From contig PUFA01000027.1 of NCBI GenBank assembly GCA_003508835.1, positions 6,014,001-6,078,000 on the forward strand: DNA of 64,000 nucleotides. The letters run 5' to 3'. The position numbers and the translations under genes were made by a program. This document shows, one piece after another, positions 47,333 to 58,205 of this stretch (positions within the stretch are counted from its first letter, which is position 1; each line of letters starts with the position of its first letter). The notes under the pieces were generated by a model. That model had not been told where the DNA came from and ran no database searches. It worked only from the letters and a program-made list of their open reading frames with translations. This DNA comes from Eonycteris spelaea. Lineage: Eukaryota > Chordata > Mammalia > Chiroptera > Pteropodidae.

Positions 47333-49281
47333 TGTTTCCTGTGTTAGAAGTCACTTGCTCATAGCATAAACAGCAATACTATAGAAGGTTTCAAAGCAAA
47401 ATGGGATGAACTGAAATGAAAGAGATTTCAGAAATATTTTCATAAGAATACTAAACCATTTGCACTTTAGGGGACAAAATCTATTTGGAGAAGATTGCTG
47501 ATATTGAAAAAAAACAAATTCTTGATTTACCATTCATTCCAAATCACTTACAGATTTATATTTTTATAAAAGAGTTGGAAACAAAGGGAAGATAGATGGA
47601 ACAGTTCAGCTGCAATAACAAAGGCTCAAAGATCTCATATAGAATTGTCAGATGTGTTAAGCATAAAATCTTGAAGAATTCAGCTAAGAGTTGTTAAAAG
47701 CATGTGTTTATTCTAAAACTAGACTACCAGAACAATAAAAAATTACAAGATAAAAATTAATGAAAAAAATTTATAAATATATCACAAAAAGATAATTATC
47801 TCACATATAAGCCAGATGCTCTCCTGTGAATTGCATATTCATATTTATAGAAAGAAGGTTCTGTTTGGGCAGAAAGTTTCTATTCGATGGGTTATATATA
47901 CAGTAGGTTTACAAATAATAATAATCGGATGATAACTGAGTCATGAGTTTCAGATTCAGATGTCTATTTGGTTATTGCTGGTCCTGTCTGTTTGTAGAAC
48001 TTGCTTTCCATTTTCAAGCATTAATGGTCAATCACAATTTTGTGGCATTTGTAACTTATAGTTCTCTAGAAATCATTTTCCCTATTAAATTTTCTTTTAA
48101 AAAGACAAATTACAATATGAAAAACATATCTGCATGTTTTTTATGGCCTTGAAATGTCATCTGGTTAAAGGATAATATCTAATCCAAATTTTGTAATTAA
48201 GTTAAGCTATTAATTGTTTGAAATTAGATAATTTTTTTAGGAATGAAACTAAATTTTATTCAATTAATTAGCTCTTTAAGTTTCTTAATATGCAACCTGA
48301 GAAAATGTTGAATAACAGTCACTCTAGATCAAGGTAACTGATCAGTGATCCTAGGCAAATTAACCCATCAAAAATGAACACGCTCCCAAGTACTGACCAA
48401 CCAGATGAACATGACTCAATCAACATCAAAATCAATGAGCTGAAAACAGTCTGCCTTCAGTGAAAATCAATGGTGGTGAAAATGGACTTCCTTGAACTTG
48501 ACTTTTACAAATTTGGAGCCTGCCTTGAATAACAGATTTTAGTCATAGCTGATTCCTGTCTCTTTCTAATCCTATAACCTCTTAGAATTTAACAATTCCA
48601 TGTTATAAGACCTGGAATCTCTTACTTTAAAACTCACCTAAATCCAGAAATTTCAAGTATGAGAAATAAGAAAATCACCCATCAGCTCTGGAGGTTGATA
48701 TTTAAAGCACATAATTAAAGAGTCCTTAAATAAATAGCTTCCCTATCATTTAATCTGCCCAGTCACTTCTACCTTCTTATTTAGCTCTAGGAAAATATAG
48801 CAAAATATATTTTTGCAAGGTATCTCAAAATAGAGTTGTTAGAGGACAAGTCTGTGTAGTACTGTTTAGGTAACTCTATCTTTGCCTCAAAACAAACATC
48901 TTTGTCCTATTTAATTATAGTTCTGATTTTTAATCTGGACTCTTGAAGAAGGATTGTGATGGAAAGTGAGGCTTTGTGGCCATTACTCAGTTTTTCAGTC
49001 TGATCTGTCAGCAACTCCTGTACCATTCACTTAACCTTCTTCCTTTCTCCTCTAAAGTCAAACAACACAGTCTCTAAATTCCTAATACTAAAATCCTGTC
49101 ATATGTAAACCAAGAGAACTATCCTTTTACCAAAGGTACATACTCCCACTTGAGATTTTAAATTGTCCTAATATGCAGCATGAAATAAGATTAAGGTCAA
49201 AATACAATAGACATCCAAATAGCATACCTCTTTATTGAAGTTCTTTGAAAATTGTGGCTCGTACTTTGTATTTTTCTAAAG
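47333..49281. other. unassigned AT-rich DNA
   Basis: No recognised gene or repeat over about 1.9 kb. Confidence 0.45.
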
Positions 49282-49625
49282 TAGGCATCAGAAAACTTTT
49301 TCTGTAAGGAGATAGACAGTAAATATTTTAGGCTTTGTGGTCTATTTGGTCTCTGACAAATTATTTGATTTTGCCATAGAAGCGTGAAGATAGCCACAGA
49401 CAATAAGTAAAAAAAAAATGAGCATGGCTATGACCTAATAACCTAATAAATATTTAAATTTCATATACCTTTCATGTGTCACAAATTATTATTCGTATTT
49501 GATTTTTTCAACTATGCGAGACTAAAATTCATTAGTTGTGGGCTATACAAAAACAGATGGCAGGTCAGATTTGGCTAGTAGGTGCTAGTTCACCAGTACC
49601 AGCTATATGGTAAATATATGAAATA
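49282..49625 (+). mobile_element. MER5-like hAT-Charlie DNA transposon relic
   Basis: A non-autonomous element recognised by GGCATCAGAAAACTTTTTCT, TAAATATTTTAGGCTTTGTG, TGGTCTATTTGGTCTCTGAC, AAGATAGCCACAGACAATAA and, at the end, ACAAAAACAGATGGCAGGTC with the GATTTGGCTAGTAGG segment. This is the order of MER5-type elements, here with an internal AT-rich section near 49440-49540. No transposase is encoded. An 8 bp target duplication was not found with confidence. Confidence 0.78.
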
Positions 49626-50164
49626 TTTCTCTATATTTATAGGCATACACATTTAAACTTATTGTTACAAATAAATAAAAATTCAACCCCCTTAAATGTT
49701 TTCTGCTTCTCTCAGATATTCCTGACTATTAAAAAGTTTTAAGCTTAATTTGACTTATTATTCCATAATTAATTAAAATTGCTGGTTTAGGTTCTCTTCA
49801 GTGGAAATACTGATTACATTTTACAGTATACTAAACACAATGCATATTGAGTATCTAGGATAAACCAAAATAGTCACTATCCTCAAGTATTGTCCACATT
49901 AAGCTTTTTGATATTACACAATAGATTTATTTTAGATAGATTTTCAATCCATACATTATAATGTTAACATTAATTAAACAGTAGGCCAACATAAATTAAT
50001 TGTCATAAAGGTTATCACTCTTTTGACATAGAACTTGTGGTTTTATAGTCTGTTAAACTAAATAAACCCATCTTCTAATTAAATATATGATATATAACTA
50101 TCAGTGAGTAGTATATTTTTGTACTCATTTTTCATAAATACCACTAATTTTATAAATCTCATCT
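49626..50164. other. unassigned AT-rich DNA
   Basis: Nothing recognisable. Confidence 0.45.
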
Positions 50165-50790
50165 TTTTACTAATATGTCAACTCAAAAGGAAACTCTATA
50201 CATTTTAGCTATTTCTTCTCTCTTCATCCCTTTCTTCCAAGCCCTAAGCAACCACTAACTAACTTTGTCTCTGTATTGATTTCCTAATTCTTGACATTTC
50301 ATGTGAATGCAATCAATCATATAATTGTGGTCTTCTGGGACTGGCTTCTTTTACTTAGCATATTGTTTTCAAGTTTCATCTAAATTGTAGTGTGTCATTG
50401 TTTGGATATACCTCATTTTGTTTATCCATTTGTTCCTTAGTGGGCATTTGGGTTGTTTACACATTTTGGCACTTGTGAATAGTATTGCTATAAACATTCA
50501 TGTGCAGGTTTTTTTAGAACTGACTACCTGTTTTCAATTCTTTTAGATATAGACCTAAGAGTGCAATTGCTGGATCATAGGTACCTCTTTGTTTAATCCT
50601 TTGAGGAACCGACCAACTGTTTTTCAAAGTGGTTGCACCATTTTGCATTCCTACCCGCAGTGTGTGTCACCCACATTCTGTGGGTCTTTCCACTTTGTGA
50701 TGGTCTGTTTTAAAGCACAAATGGTTTTAATTTTGATGAAGTCCAAATAACCTATTTTTTCTATTGTTGCAGATGCTTTTGTTGTCATAT
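50165..50790 (-). mobile_element. old L1M ORF2 end and 3' UTR, antisense
   Basis: Landmarks of an antisense L1M 3' region: CCCTAAGCAACCACTAACTA near 50242, CTGGCTTCTTTTACTTAGCA near 50341, TTTGTTTATCCATTTGTTCC near 50417, CATTTGGGTTGTTTACACAT near 50444, a GCAATTGCTGGATCATAGG segment near 50562, and TTTTAATTTTGATGAAGTCC near 50725. All frames are broken. Confidence 0.82.
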
Positions 50791-52514
50791 TTAATGTTTG
50801 TACATTACAACAATAAATTTTATATCTATGTTTACCATGTTTTATGTTTTTTTTTTATCTATCATGCTTGTTATTGAACTATAGCCAACAGTGTATTATT
50901 AAACTCAGTGTATATAATAGGAAAAAAAACATTTTTGAAAGAATAAACTTATGCATGGGTGTAGACATTACTTCACAACTGTATCAGTAAGCTTAACCTA
51001 CAAAGCATTTAAAAATGAGGTAAGCAGATGTTAGTATCCCAATAGAGGATATTATGGGTAAAAGTCTTATTAGGGACTAATCAAGGTATCCATCTGCAAA
51101 TATTATAGACAGATGCCACTACTAGTTTAAAACAATTAAATATATATTGGGCATTAATTCACAATCTGCTCACACTGTCATTTCTGCTTATATAACTTGC
51201 TTTATATTTTAAAAATTTTCTATGAGAAAAATAAGAAACAGGAATAAATTTGGGCAAGAATATATAGTAATCTTGAAATTGAGGGTTCTTTTCCTTTATC
51301 TGAATTCAGAGAATTTAATATCAATTCATTTTTGGTGGGTTAAATAATTGGATACTATCACTGAAAAACAGATCATAGTACTTTGCATGTAGCAGGGACT
51401 TAAGAACTACTTGGCAAAGAGTAATTTTCAGAATTGTTACATGGTTGATTCCTGTGGAGTTAGATGAAGATGACAACTCGACTGATTAAATATATCAATT
51501 CATACATATTATAGGTCAACGGCCGAAGAAATAATGTAGTAGTTTGAGATAACTTTTTTTTAATATAAGCAAGGATAACTTAAAAAACTTTGCCCTTTTC
51601 AATCAGTGTAAATCAAAGCCATTTAAATTACCAGCCGCTGTGAAATCTTTAATGTTTACACAACTACTGTGACATTTATTTAAAATTCCAGAATGATGTA
51701 GTGTTGGAATATAATGACGTTTGCTCTGATCACCCTGCAGGTACAACATAGACACCCAGGCCCAATTCAGTTCTGATGTAAAGACTGCTGATACCACATG
51801 CACACCAAGAGAGTATAGAAATTTTATTATTCACACAATTAAGATCTCTAGGAAAACCAGGGCAGGGCTTCTAATTAGATCTAAAATGGCTTGAGAGCAG
51901 TGAAAGAAAACTGACTCAGCGTTTTTATTGTGGCTGCAAATGCGGTTGGGTTGTGGCTTTCCATGCAGGGACAAGAAAGCAAGGCCATCGATGTAACACT
52001 CTTACCTTGTTCTCCCTCTTTACTTTCTGCTCTACATCTGGGCAAACTGATAGGAAAGCCTCCATTGGTGCCAGAAGGAGATTCTAAACACCTTCTGCTG
52101 AAGAAATCCAAGCTTGTATTTCTATTTCAGATTTCTCTTTTAGACTCATAAATGGTATATAAGATTGTCTACTGTAATTACACATCCCCTTCATATTCTG
52201 CCAGCTTCACAGGCTTCAATCTTAATAGGTCCAAAACTGAATGTGTTATTTCAATCCCTTGGCTATTGCCTCTAAATTTACTTTTCTGCCTTTTAATTCA
52301 AATCAGAAATTTGGGAATTCTAGGGAATTCTCACTTTCTGTCAACAGCCCATATTTGATGTTTGGATAATTTTCTCACAAACTTTGGCTTAGTTTTTAAA
52401 ATTATAGTCTAATTCAGCTCTCAAACCACAGTTTGCCTTCTTTTAAAAAACTGACCAAAATGATCATAATTATCATTATTAATAACATATCCTTGTTGAG
52501 GTTAGTTTTTTAAA
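50791..52514. other. unassigned DNA, includes one copy of a 41 bp motif
   Basis: No named repeat found. The part at 51840-52140 is less AT-rich. On its minus strand it has a splice-acceptor-like TTTCTTCAG and a splice-donor-like AAGGTAAGAG about 92 bases apart, with AATAAA further on. Open frames cross it on both strands (51881-52111 minus, 51930-52151 plus) without recognisable domains. It could contain a non-coding RNA exon, but there is no transcript evidence. Confidence 0.4.
51975..52015 (-). repeat. 41 bp motif, copy A
   Basis: Matches 53572-53612 at 36 of 41 positions in the same orientation. On the minus strand it contains CAAGGTAAGAGTG, a good fit to a 5' splice site. Confidence 0.8.
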
Positions 52515-52700
52515 AACTACTTTACCTCATGTAAGACTCTTAATATCCCCAGAGGTGGATGTTAAAAAATCTACATATAATGTAAGAAAACTGACAAAGC
52601 ACAACTTTTCATCATGTGACCAATGACAGAGAAGCCAGATTATAGAGGTAGAATTTGATATCAGCTCCATCTAACTTCAAAAACAGTCCAGATGTTACTC
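52515..52700 (-). mobile_element. MIR SINE, antisense (diverged)
   Basis: CTTTACCTCATGTAAGACTC, TTAATATCCCCAGAGGTGGA, GTAAGAAAACTGACAAAGCA and TGACAGAGAAGCCAGATTAT follow the antisense MIR order from the 3' part to the B-box side. Confidence 0.55.
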
Positions 52701-52734
52701 TATTCCTCCTTATTGTTCTCCCACAAAATTTCTC

Positions 52735-52927
52735 TTCAAAATTTCACATCTTCTATAGGATCAAGCAGAAATTTCTTGGTGTAACTTATATGTAAGGTTC
52801 TCTAAGACGTAGCCTCTGTCCGAACCTTAGGCTTATTTTCAGTCTATGTCACCTTACAGACTATGTTTCAGTTATGTTGCTCTCTTTCCTATCTACATTT
52901 CTTGACCTATGCTTCCTCTATTTCCAC
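52735..52927 (+). mobile_element. L2 fragment, sense
   Basis: GGATCAAGCAGAAATTTCTT and TGTCACCTTACAGACTATGT resemble the L2 stretch between its ctgcttaaaaccctcc and ttcctcgaacacgcc landmarks. It is diverged and stops at the unnamed element that follows. Confidence 0.5.
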
Positions 52928-52943
52928 TCTAATGGCTGCCTAC

Positions 52944-53045
52944 AGGGCCAGCTATGTAATTTGTGGGGCCCAGTTAAAATATGAAAATGCAGAGGTCTTT
53001 GTTCAAAAAGCAAGAAAAAGTGCTGTAATAGTACTAAAATATAAA
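52944..53045 (+). repeat. unnamed ancient repeat, sense
   Basis: CAGGGCCAGCTATGTAATTT, GTGGGGCCCAGTTAAAATAT and a TGTTCAAAAAGCAAG segment are the complement of the element at 22975-23095. Two copies in the window confirm a dispersed family. I cannot name it. Confidence 0.55.
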
Positions 53046-54941
53046 GCTTTTTTTTTCTTCCATGGTCTCTCTCTAGAGTTGTCAAATTGCTTTTATTTCC
53101 ATTTGATGTCATTCTAACTAAAGAAAAATTAAAATGCAAGGTAATTCCAAGAATTTTACCATTTATCTTTATAGTGTGCAATATCAGTTTTAAAAGCAAA
53201 TATAAAAGCAGTATATGGAACCACCGAAATTACATGATTTGTATTTGGTAGCTCATATATGTATAAGTATTTTGTTCTTACAGAATCATGGAAATAATGT
53301 ACAAAAATAACTCAACATTGTTTATTTTACTTGTTTATATGTGCACATTTTACCAACACTCTGCCTTCAGCCTATAGATGAGTAAGGAAGGAATGAAAGA
53401 GAGAGGAACTAGGGGCTGCCTTTCTTTCTATTTATACCATCATTTTCAGCATAAGTGGCTGACTAATATAGGAAAATAACACATGTAATAAAGGATATAG
53501 GACAAGTTGGTCATTTGTGTTTCTTAGAACACCGCCACTTTCTGCATTTGAATCAAGTTCTGGTTGGGAGAGAAAGCAAGGGCATCAATGCAACACTCTT
53601 ACCTTGTACTCACTACTCTTGTATTGTTGTCCCTAGAGCTTTAGGTTTACTGATGTTTTATTATGTTATTTATTTAGCATCATAAATATAGCAAATAACA
53701 TATACTAATATGATTTGCAAATAAAATATGCATATACGCACAATAATGTGTATAATATATAAATATATATCAGATAAGATAAAATGGAGATAAATTCCTG
53801 TTAGGTAGATATTTCTCTCTATAGACTTGGTGACAAATGATATTAAAACAGCTCACTCGTTCTGCCTAAAAGCCTGGCCCACCTTGAATGATGCTTGTTT
53901 TCCACACATAGTTTTACATTTACAGGCTAAGTATAAATATGTAATCTCTTAACAGATTGAATATATTTTTTCATCTAAAATATTTCTTTTAGCAGGAAAC
54001 CCTATTCAGAGTAGAAGGAAATGTCACCATATTGTGGAAACAGATTTTTAAATACTGTGTCATACAAATATTTTCAAAACACATCAGGCTGTTAATATAA
54101 AATTAGGCCTGGCCTATGAAACTGTAAGAAACACAGCTCTCATCATTCTTTCAGCTCAATGCAAGTGCGGCATGAGATAGGCTGCAGTTATGCTAAGTAC
54201 CTTGCCATCCCAGACTAAACCTCACCACCTTCCTTCCCCAACACAGGATGAATCCCTCTGGTAATGGAACTCATGTCTGGGTTCTTCCAAAACCAGGCTA
54301 AAACTATCAAAAATCAGGTGAACACTCCTTTGACTGAGTTGATCAGTAATTGTAGTCATTTTCTAAGGAGTTGCTACCAAGAAACTACAGGAGTAGAGAC
54401 CAAAGAGTTATTTGCTGACTCTCCTCTGTCCTGGAAAATAACTAACTCTGACCTAGAAAGAAAGTAGGAAATTGATTTACTTTTTGTTTCATAAGACATG
54501 GAAATAAGTCCTTCCATTGGAGGGGCAAGAATGATATAGGCATATACATTCCTACTAGAATCACATAGATACATAGAAATGTAATTGATGTTTTTCTGCT
54601 AACATAGTGAAATAAAGCAGGGGCTTTAAAATCAAGTACCTGAAAAGAATGACAAAGAAATTGGGTATATAAGCTAAGATAGACTTTAGCAAGTGAAACA
54701 ATTATCATATAATATAAGCAGATAGATGTCAGGGTCCATGTCTTTTCAATCTTCCTTCAGTGGTAAAGCAGTAGAAGACACTCCCCAAGACACCATTTTT
54801 CTTAGGTATTCGGATCCCAGCAATTACTTTAGCATGTTATGAAGTGTTCTCATCAGTGTAACCTACCATTGCTGAATGGCACATGCAGAATTGTAATAAA
54901 ACTTGTTGAATAAATTCATTCAGATTTGGCAAAACAAGTAA
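53046..54941. other. unassigned AT-rich DNA, includes copy B of the 41 bp motif
   Basis: No named feature except the motif at 53572. TA-rich low complexity lies near 53745-53770. Frames around 54264-54708 show no domain. Confidence 0.45.
53572..53612 (-). repeat. 41 bp motif, copy B
   Basis: Pairs with 51975-52015. The minus strand again carries ACAAGGTAAGAGTG. Confidence 0.8.
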
Positions 54942-54957
54942 TCCCAGGTTATGTCTT
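54942..54957. repeat. target-site duplication, left copy
   Basis: TCCCAGGTTATGTCTT is identical to 55850-55865 and flanks a minus-strand L1. Confidence 0.93.
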
Positions 54958-55849
54958 TTTTTTTAATTAAAATTATTTGGGTAACATTGGTTAATAACTA
55001 CTAGACTGTTATCTGTGTCTATGAGTTTTTTTCTCCTGTTTGTTTGTTGCTTACAGTTTTATATCCCACATACAAGTGAAATCATATGGTTCTCAATGTT
55101 TTCTGTCTGACTTATTTCACTTAGCATGATAATATCAAGATCCATCCATGTTATCATAAATGGCAGTGTATTATCTTTTCTTATGGCTGAGTAATATTCC
55201 ATTGTATATATATGTACAACGTCTTTTTATTCATTCATCTATTGACTGAATAAATATCGGTTGTTTCCATGTCTTGGTCACCATGAATAATGCTGCTATG
55301 AATATCTTTGCAGATAAAAGTTTTAAAGTTTTTTGGGTAAATACCCAGAAGAGGGATTGCTGGGTCATATGGTAATTGTACTCTAATTTTCTGAAGAACT
55401 TCCATACTGTTTTCACAGTGGCTGTACCAATTTACATTTCCACCAGCAGTGTATGAGGGTTTCTTTTCCCCACAACCTCTCCAACACTTGCTGTTACTTG
55501 TCTTGTTGATAATAGCCATTCTAACAAGTGTGAGGTGGTATCTCATTGTGCTTTTGGTTTGCATTTCTCTAATAGCTAGTGAAGTCGAACATTTTTTTTA
55601 TATGTGTTAGCCATTTATATGTCTTCTTGAGAGAAATATCTGTTCAGGTCCTCTGCCAATTTGGATTTTTTGTTGTTGAGTTGTATGAGTTTTTCGTATA
55701 TTTTGGATATTAAGTCCTTATCAGAAGCAATGTTTGCAAATATCTTCTTCCATTCAGATGATTTCCTCTTTGTCTTGTTGATGGTTTCCTTTGCTTTACA
55801 GAAGCTTTTTGGTTTGATATAGTCTCATTCATTTATTTTTGCTTTTACT
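54958..55849 (-). mobile_element. 5'-truncated L1 with target-site duplication
   Basis: About 0.9 kb of antisense L1 reading from a T run (poly(A) complement) through GGGTAACATTGGTTAATAAC, CTGTCTGACTTATTTCACTT near 55105, ATGGCTGAGTAATATTCCAT near 55182, GGGATTGCTGGGTCATATGG near 55353, CACAACCTCTCCAACACTTG near 55471 and TTGATGGTTTCCTTTGCTTT near 55778. It covers the ORF2 C-terminal region and 3' UTR. The 109-codon minus-strand frame 55235-55564 is an ORF2 remnant. A perfect 16 bp direct repeat flanks it. Confidence 0.93.
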
Positions 55850-55865
55850 TCCCAGGTTATGTCTT
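55850..55865. repeat. target-site duplication, right copy
   Basis: Second copy of the 16 bp target site, at the truncated 5' end of the L1. Confidence 0.93.
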
Positions 55866-56884
55866 AATACTAATTGAGAGTCCCACAAGCTGTATTTAAC
55901 ATAATAATATTTTATATCATTCTTTAAGTAATTAATACATGAGATTAAAAACCATGAATTATTTTAAAAACCTGAATAAAATTGTGACTACTCCTCAAAG
56001 TATGGTTAAGTTTTATTCAATGTAGGTTTAATGCTATTTATTTTTTGTAATTTATTGTAGTGTGAATATCAGAAATTATCAAAGAAAATATTGTGTTAAG
56101 ATGAATTTTTCTTACATCTCTTTGCATTAGGAAGTGCATATATGATATATTCAACAGTTAGTAATATTATAAACATTAAACCTGCCCAAGTCAATTGAAA
56201 TATAATTAATAATAAATATTAAGACTGTCCAAGTACATTGAGACATAATGTTAACATATGTTGAAAAACTCTAGCTAGGTATGATGATAATACATATTAT
56301 TAGAATGAAATGTCAAATACTTCTGTAATTACTATTTAAAGCCTTTGGAAAATTATAGATCTCCAATGGTATTTTTAGTTCATTTTCACTAGAAATATAT
56401 CTTCACACCCACGCATCATTTTTCTTGTATCTAAATGTTTCTTGAAATTATATGGTGCAATGAAATTATAATGGTAAAATCTAGGTTCACACTTTAATGG
56501 AAATAAAGCCATAATGTAAACCATATTTGAGAAAAAAAAAAGTTAATTTTACATAAAGTGTTGAAAATTATAGTCAGAACTCAAGAAAGTCTATGAATTT
56601 AAAGTAATTATGTATGTTTCATACATGTATTCAAATCAGATTTAAGCTCATTTGAAAACTTATATTCAGTAAACTACCATTAGATATTTTTTCTTCCAAA
56701 AGAATCAATAACCTTGGTTAGAAAAATTATCTGATAAAGTAGTATAGAATGATCTTAATGGACTGTATAACAATTTATATCTCAAAGAACAATATAACAT
56801 GGTATTGTGGCATTTTATTTGTTATTTATCTTTTATGGGGGTTTCAACTGGTAGACAAGGGACAACTTTAAAAAAGTCTTTTTA
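55866..56884. other. unassigned AT-rich DNA
   Basis: No recognisable feature. Confidence 0.45.
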
Positions 56885-57200
56885 AAATAACATGCTTGGA
56901 AATGTTATTTGTCCATAACACATTTAAGCCACCTGCTTTGCACCATGGTTTTCTTCATTTAGGAATAAAACTATTCTGCATTTGCTTTAAATTATTCTGA
57001 GGGCAAATGCTCTTTTTATGAGAACCAGCTGTGCTGAGTAAATGCAATATGTGTCATATCGCAATTTACTAAAGGGACAGAGCAAAAAGCAAAACCTTTT
57101 GCTGCACTAATTAATTGTGAATCAAAGTGTCATCAAAGACTATTGTCTGTTGCTGTATCAAAAATATTCTGATACCAGGAATAGTTTAACAACATGCCAA
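56885..57200. promoter_or_regulatory. second candidate conserved non-coding element
   Basis: A repeat-free block with mixed composition in an AT-rich setting. It includes GCACTAATTAATTGTGAATC (homeodomain-type TAATTA cores) near 57103, a CAGCTG E-box within GAACCAGCTGTGCTG near 57022 and SOX-like ACTATTGTC near 57139. It shows no coding potential. The call rests on texture, not on measured conservation. Confidence 0.3.
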
Positions 57201-57719
57201 TTATATGATTCTAGAGATATGTAAGAGTTAATAAGGTACCAATAAACTACAACCAACTTAAAAAATAGTCATTTCAGCAACTGAAATTACTTCAAATTAA
57301 GAACTTGCATAGGAATGGATTATAGCTTAGTTGCACATCAGTCCTTATAGCCTTGAGTGGTGACATCATCAGGAGTGCATTCACATAAGTGGCTGGCAAA
57401 CACACTTCCCTTTATTCAGTAAGTCATTTTAGCAAAAGTTGTTTCTAGGTAATTTAATATAGGCAGGTTCACAAATGGACAAAAGATCACTTCTTTCCAT
57501 GTTGGTTTCACATTTGTGAGAAAATATAATATCAAGTTTCTCATGTTGCAAAGATTCACCATTTATATAGGTTATGATGATCATTTATTTAATCATAATA
57601 TAGACTCATATAAACAGAGCCCCTGGCTATACAATGCATACTTTGTATGGACATATAACAACAGGAACAAATAACTGCTTAGAGAGGGAAGTCTGAGAAT
57701 GCAGGGGTAGGAAATGGAG
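57201..57719. other. unassigned DNA
   Basis: No named feature. Confidence 0.45.
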
Positions 57720-58205
57720 GACATACCTTTTTTTCTGGGAAAAGTGAGAGAAAAAACTTTACATAAGAGGTTATTTGTTTGCTGTTTTTTAAGAAAGGCA
57801 TTTCAGGCAGAAAATATGTCCAAAGGCAAAGGAGCTGAATTTGTCATATGTTTAAAAAGTGACAATATATTAGGCAACACTCTATTAGAGAAGGATAGGA
57901 ATAGATACTAGAATAAGATGGGCAGTGGTTAATTTTGAGAGGCTTTTGTACTTGGAGAATGAGGTCATCATTTTTGTAGGCTGGAAAAACAATCAGTTTG
58001 GCCACAGTGTTTAAACGGAATGAAGACACTCGACACAGTGAAATAAATCAGAAGATTTGTCATAGTTGAAGCAAGAAATGATATGGGAAGGAACATTGTC
58101 TTTGTCATCATATTCCTAGTGACAAGAATATTATTTGGGACATAAAGTTGAACTAATGAGCAGACAGGAAGAGGGATCCAAAATGTATTTAGAAAATAGA
58201 GCCGC
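57720..58205 (-). mobile_element. L2 fragment, antisense
   Basis: AAGGCATTTCAGGCAGAAAA followed by TATGTCCAAAGGCAAAGGAG near 57796 matches antisense L2 (gcattccaggcagaggga, then catgtgcaaaggc). TTGAAGCAAGAAATGATATG near 58067 matches its gcgagagatgatggtgg segment. Confidence 0.6.

Noticed and set aside
55235..55564. 109-codon minus-strand frame
   Set aside because: It is a decayed part of L1 ORF2 in the insertion with the 16 bp target duplication, not a host gene.
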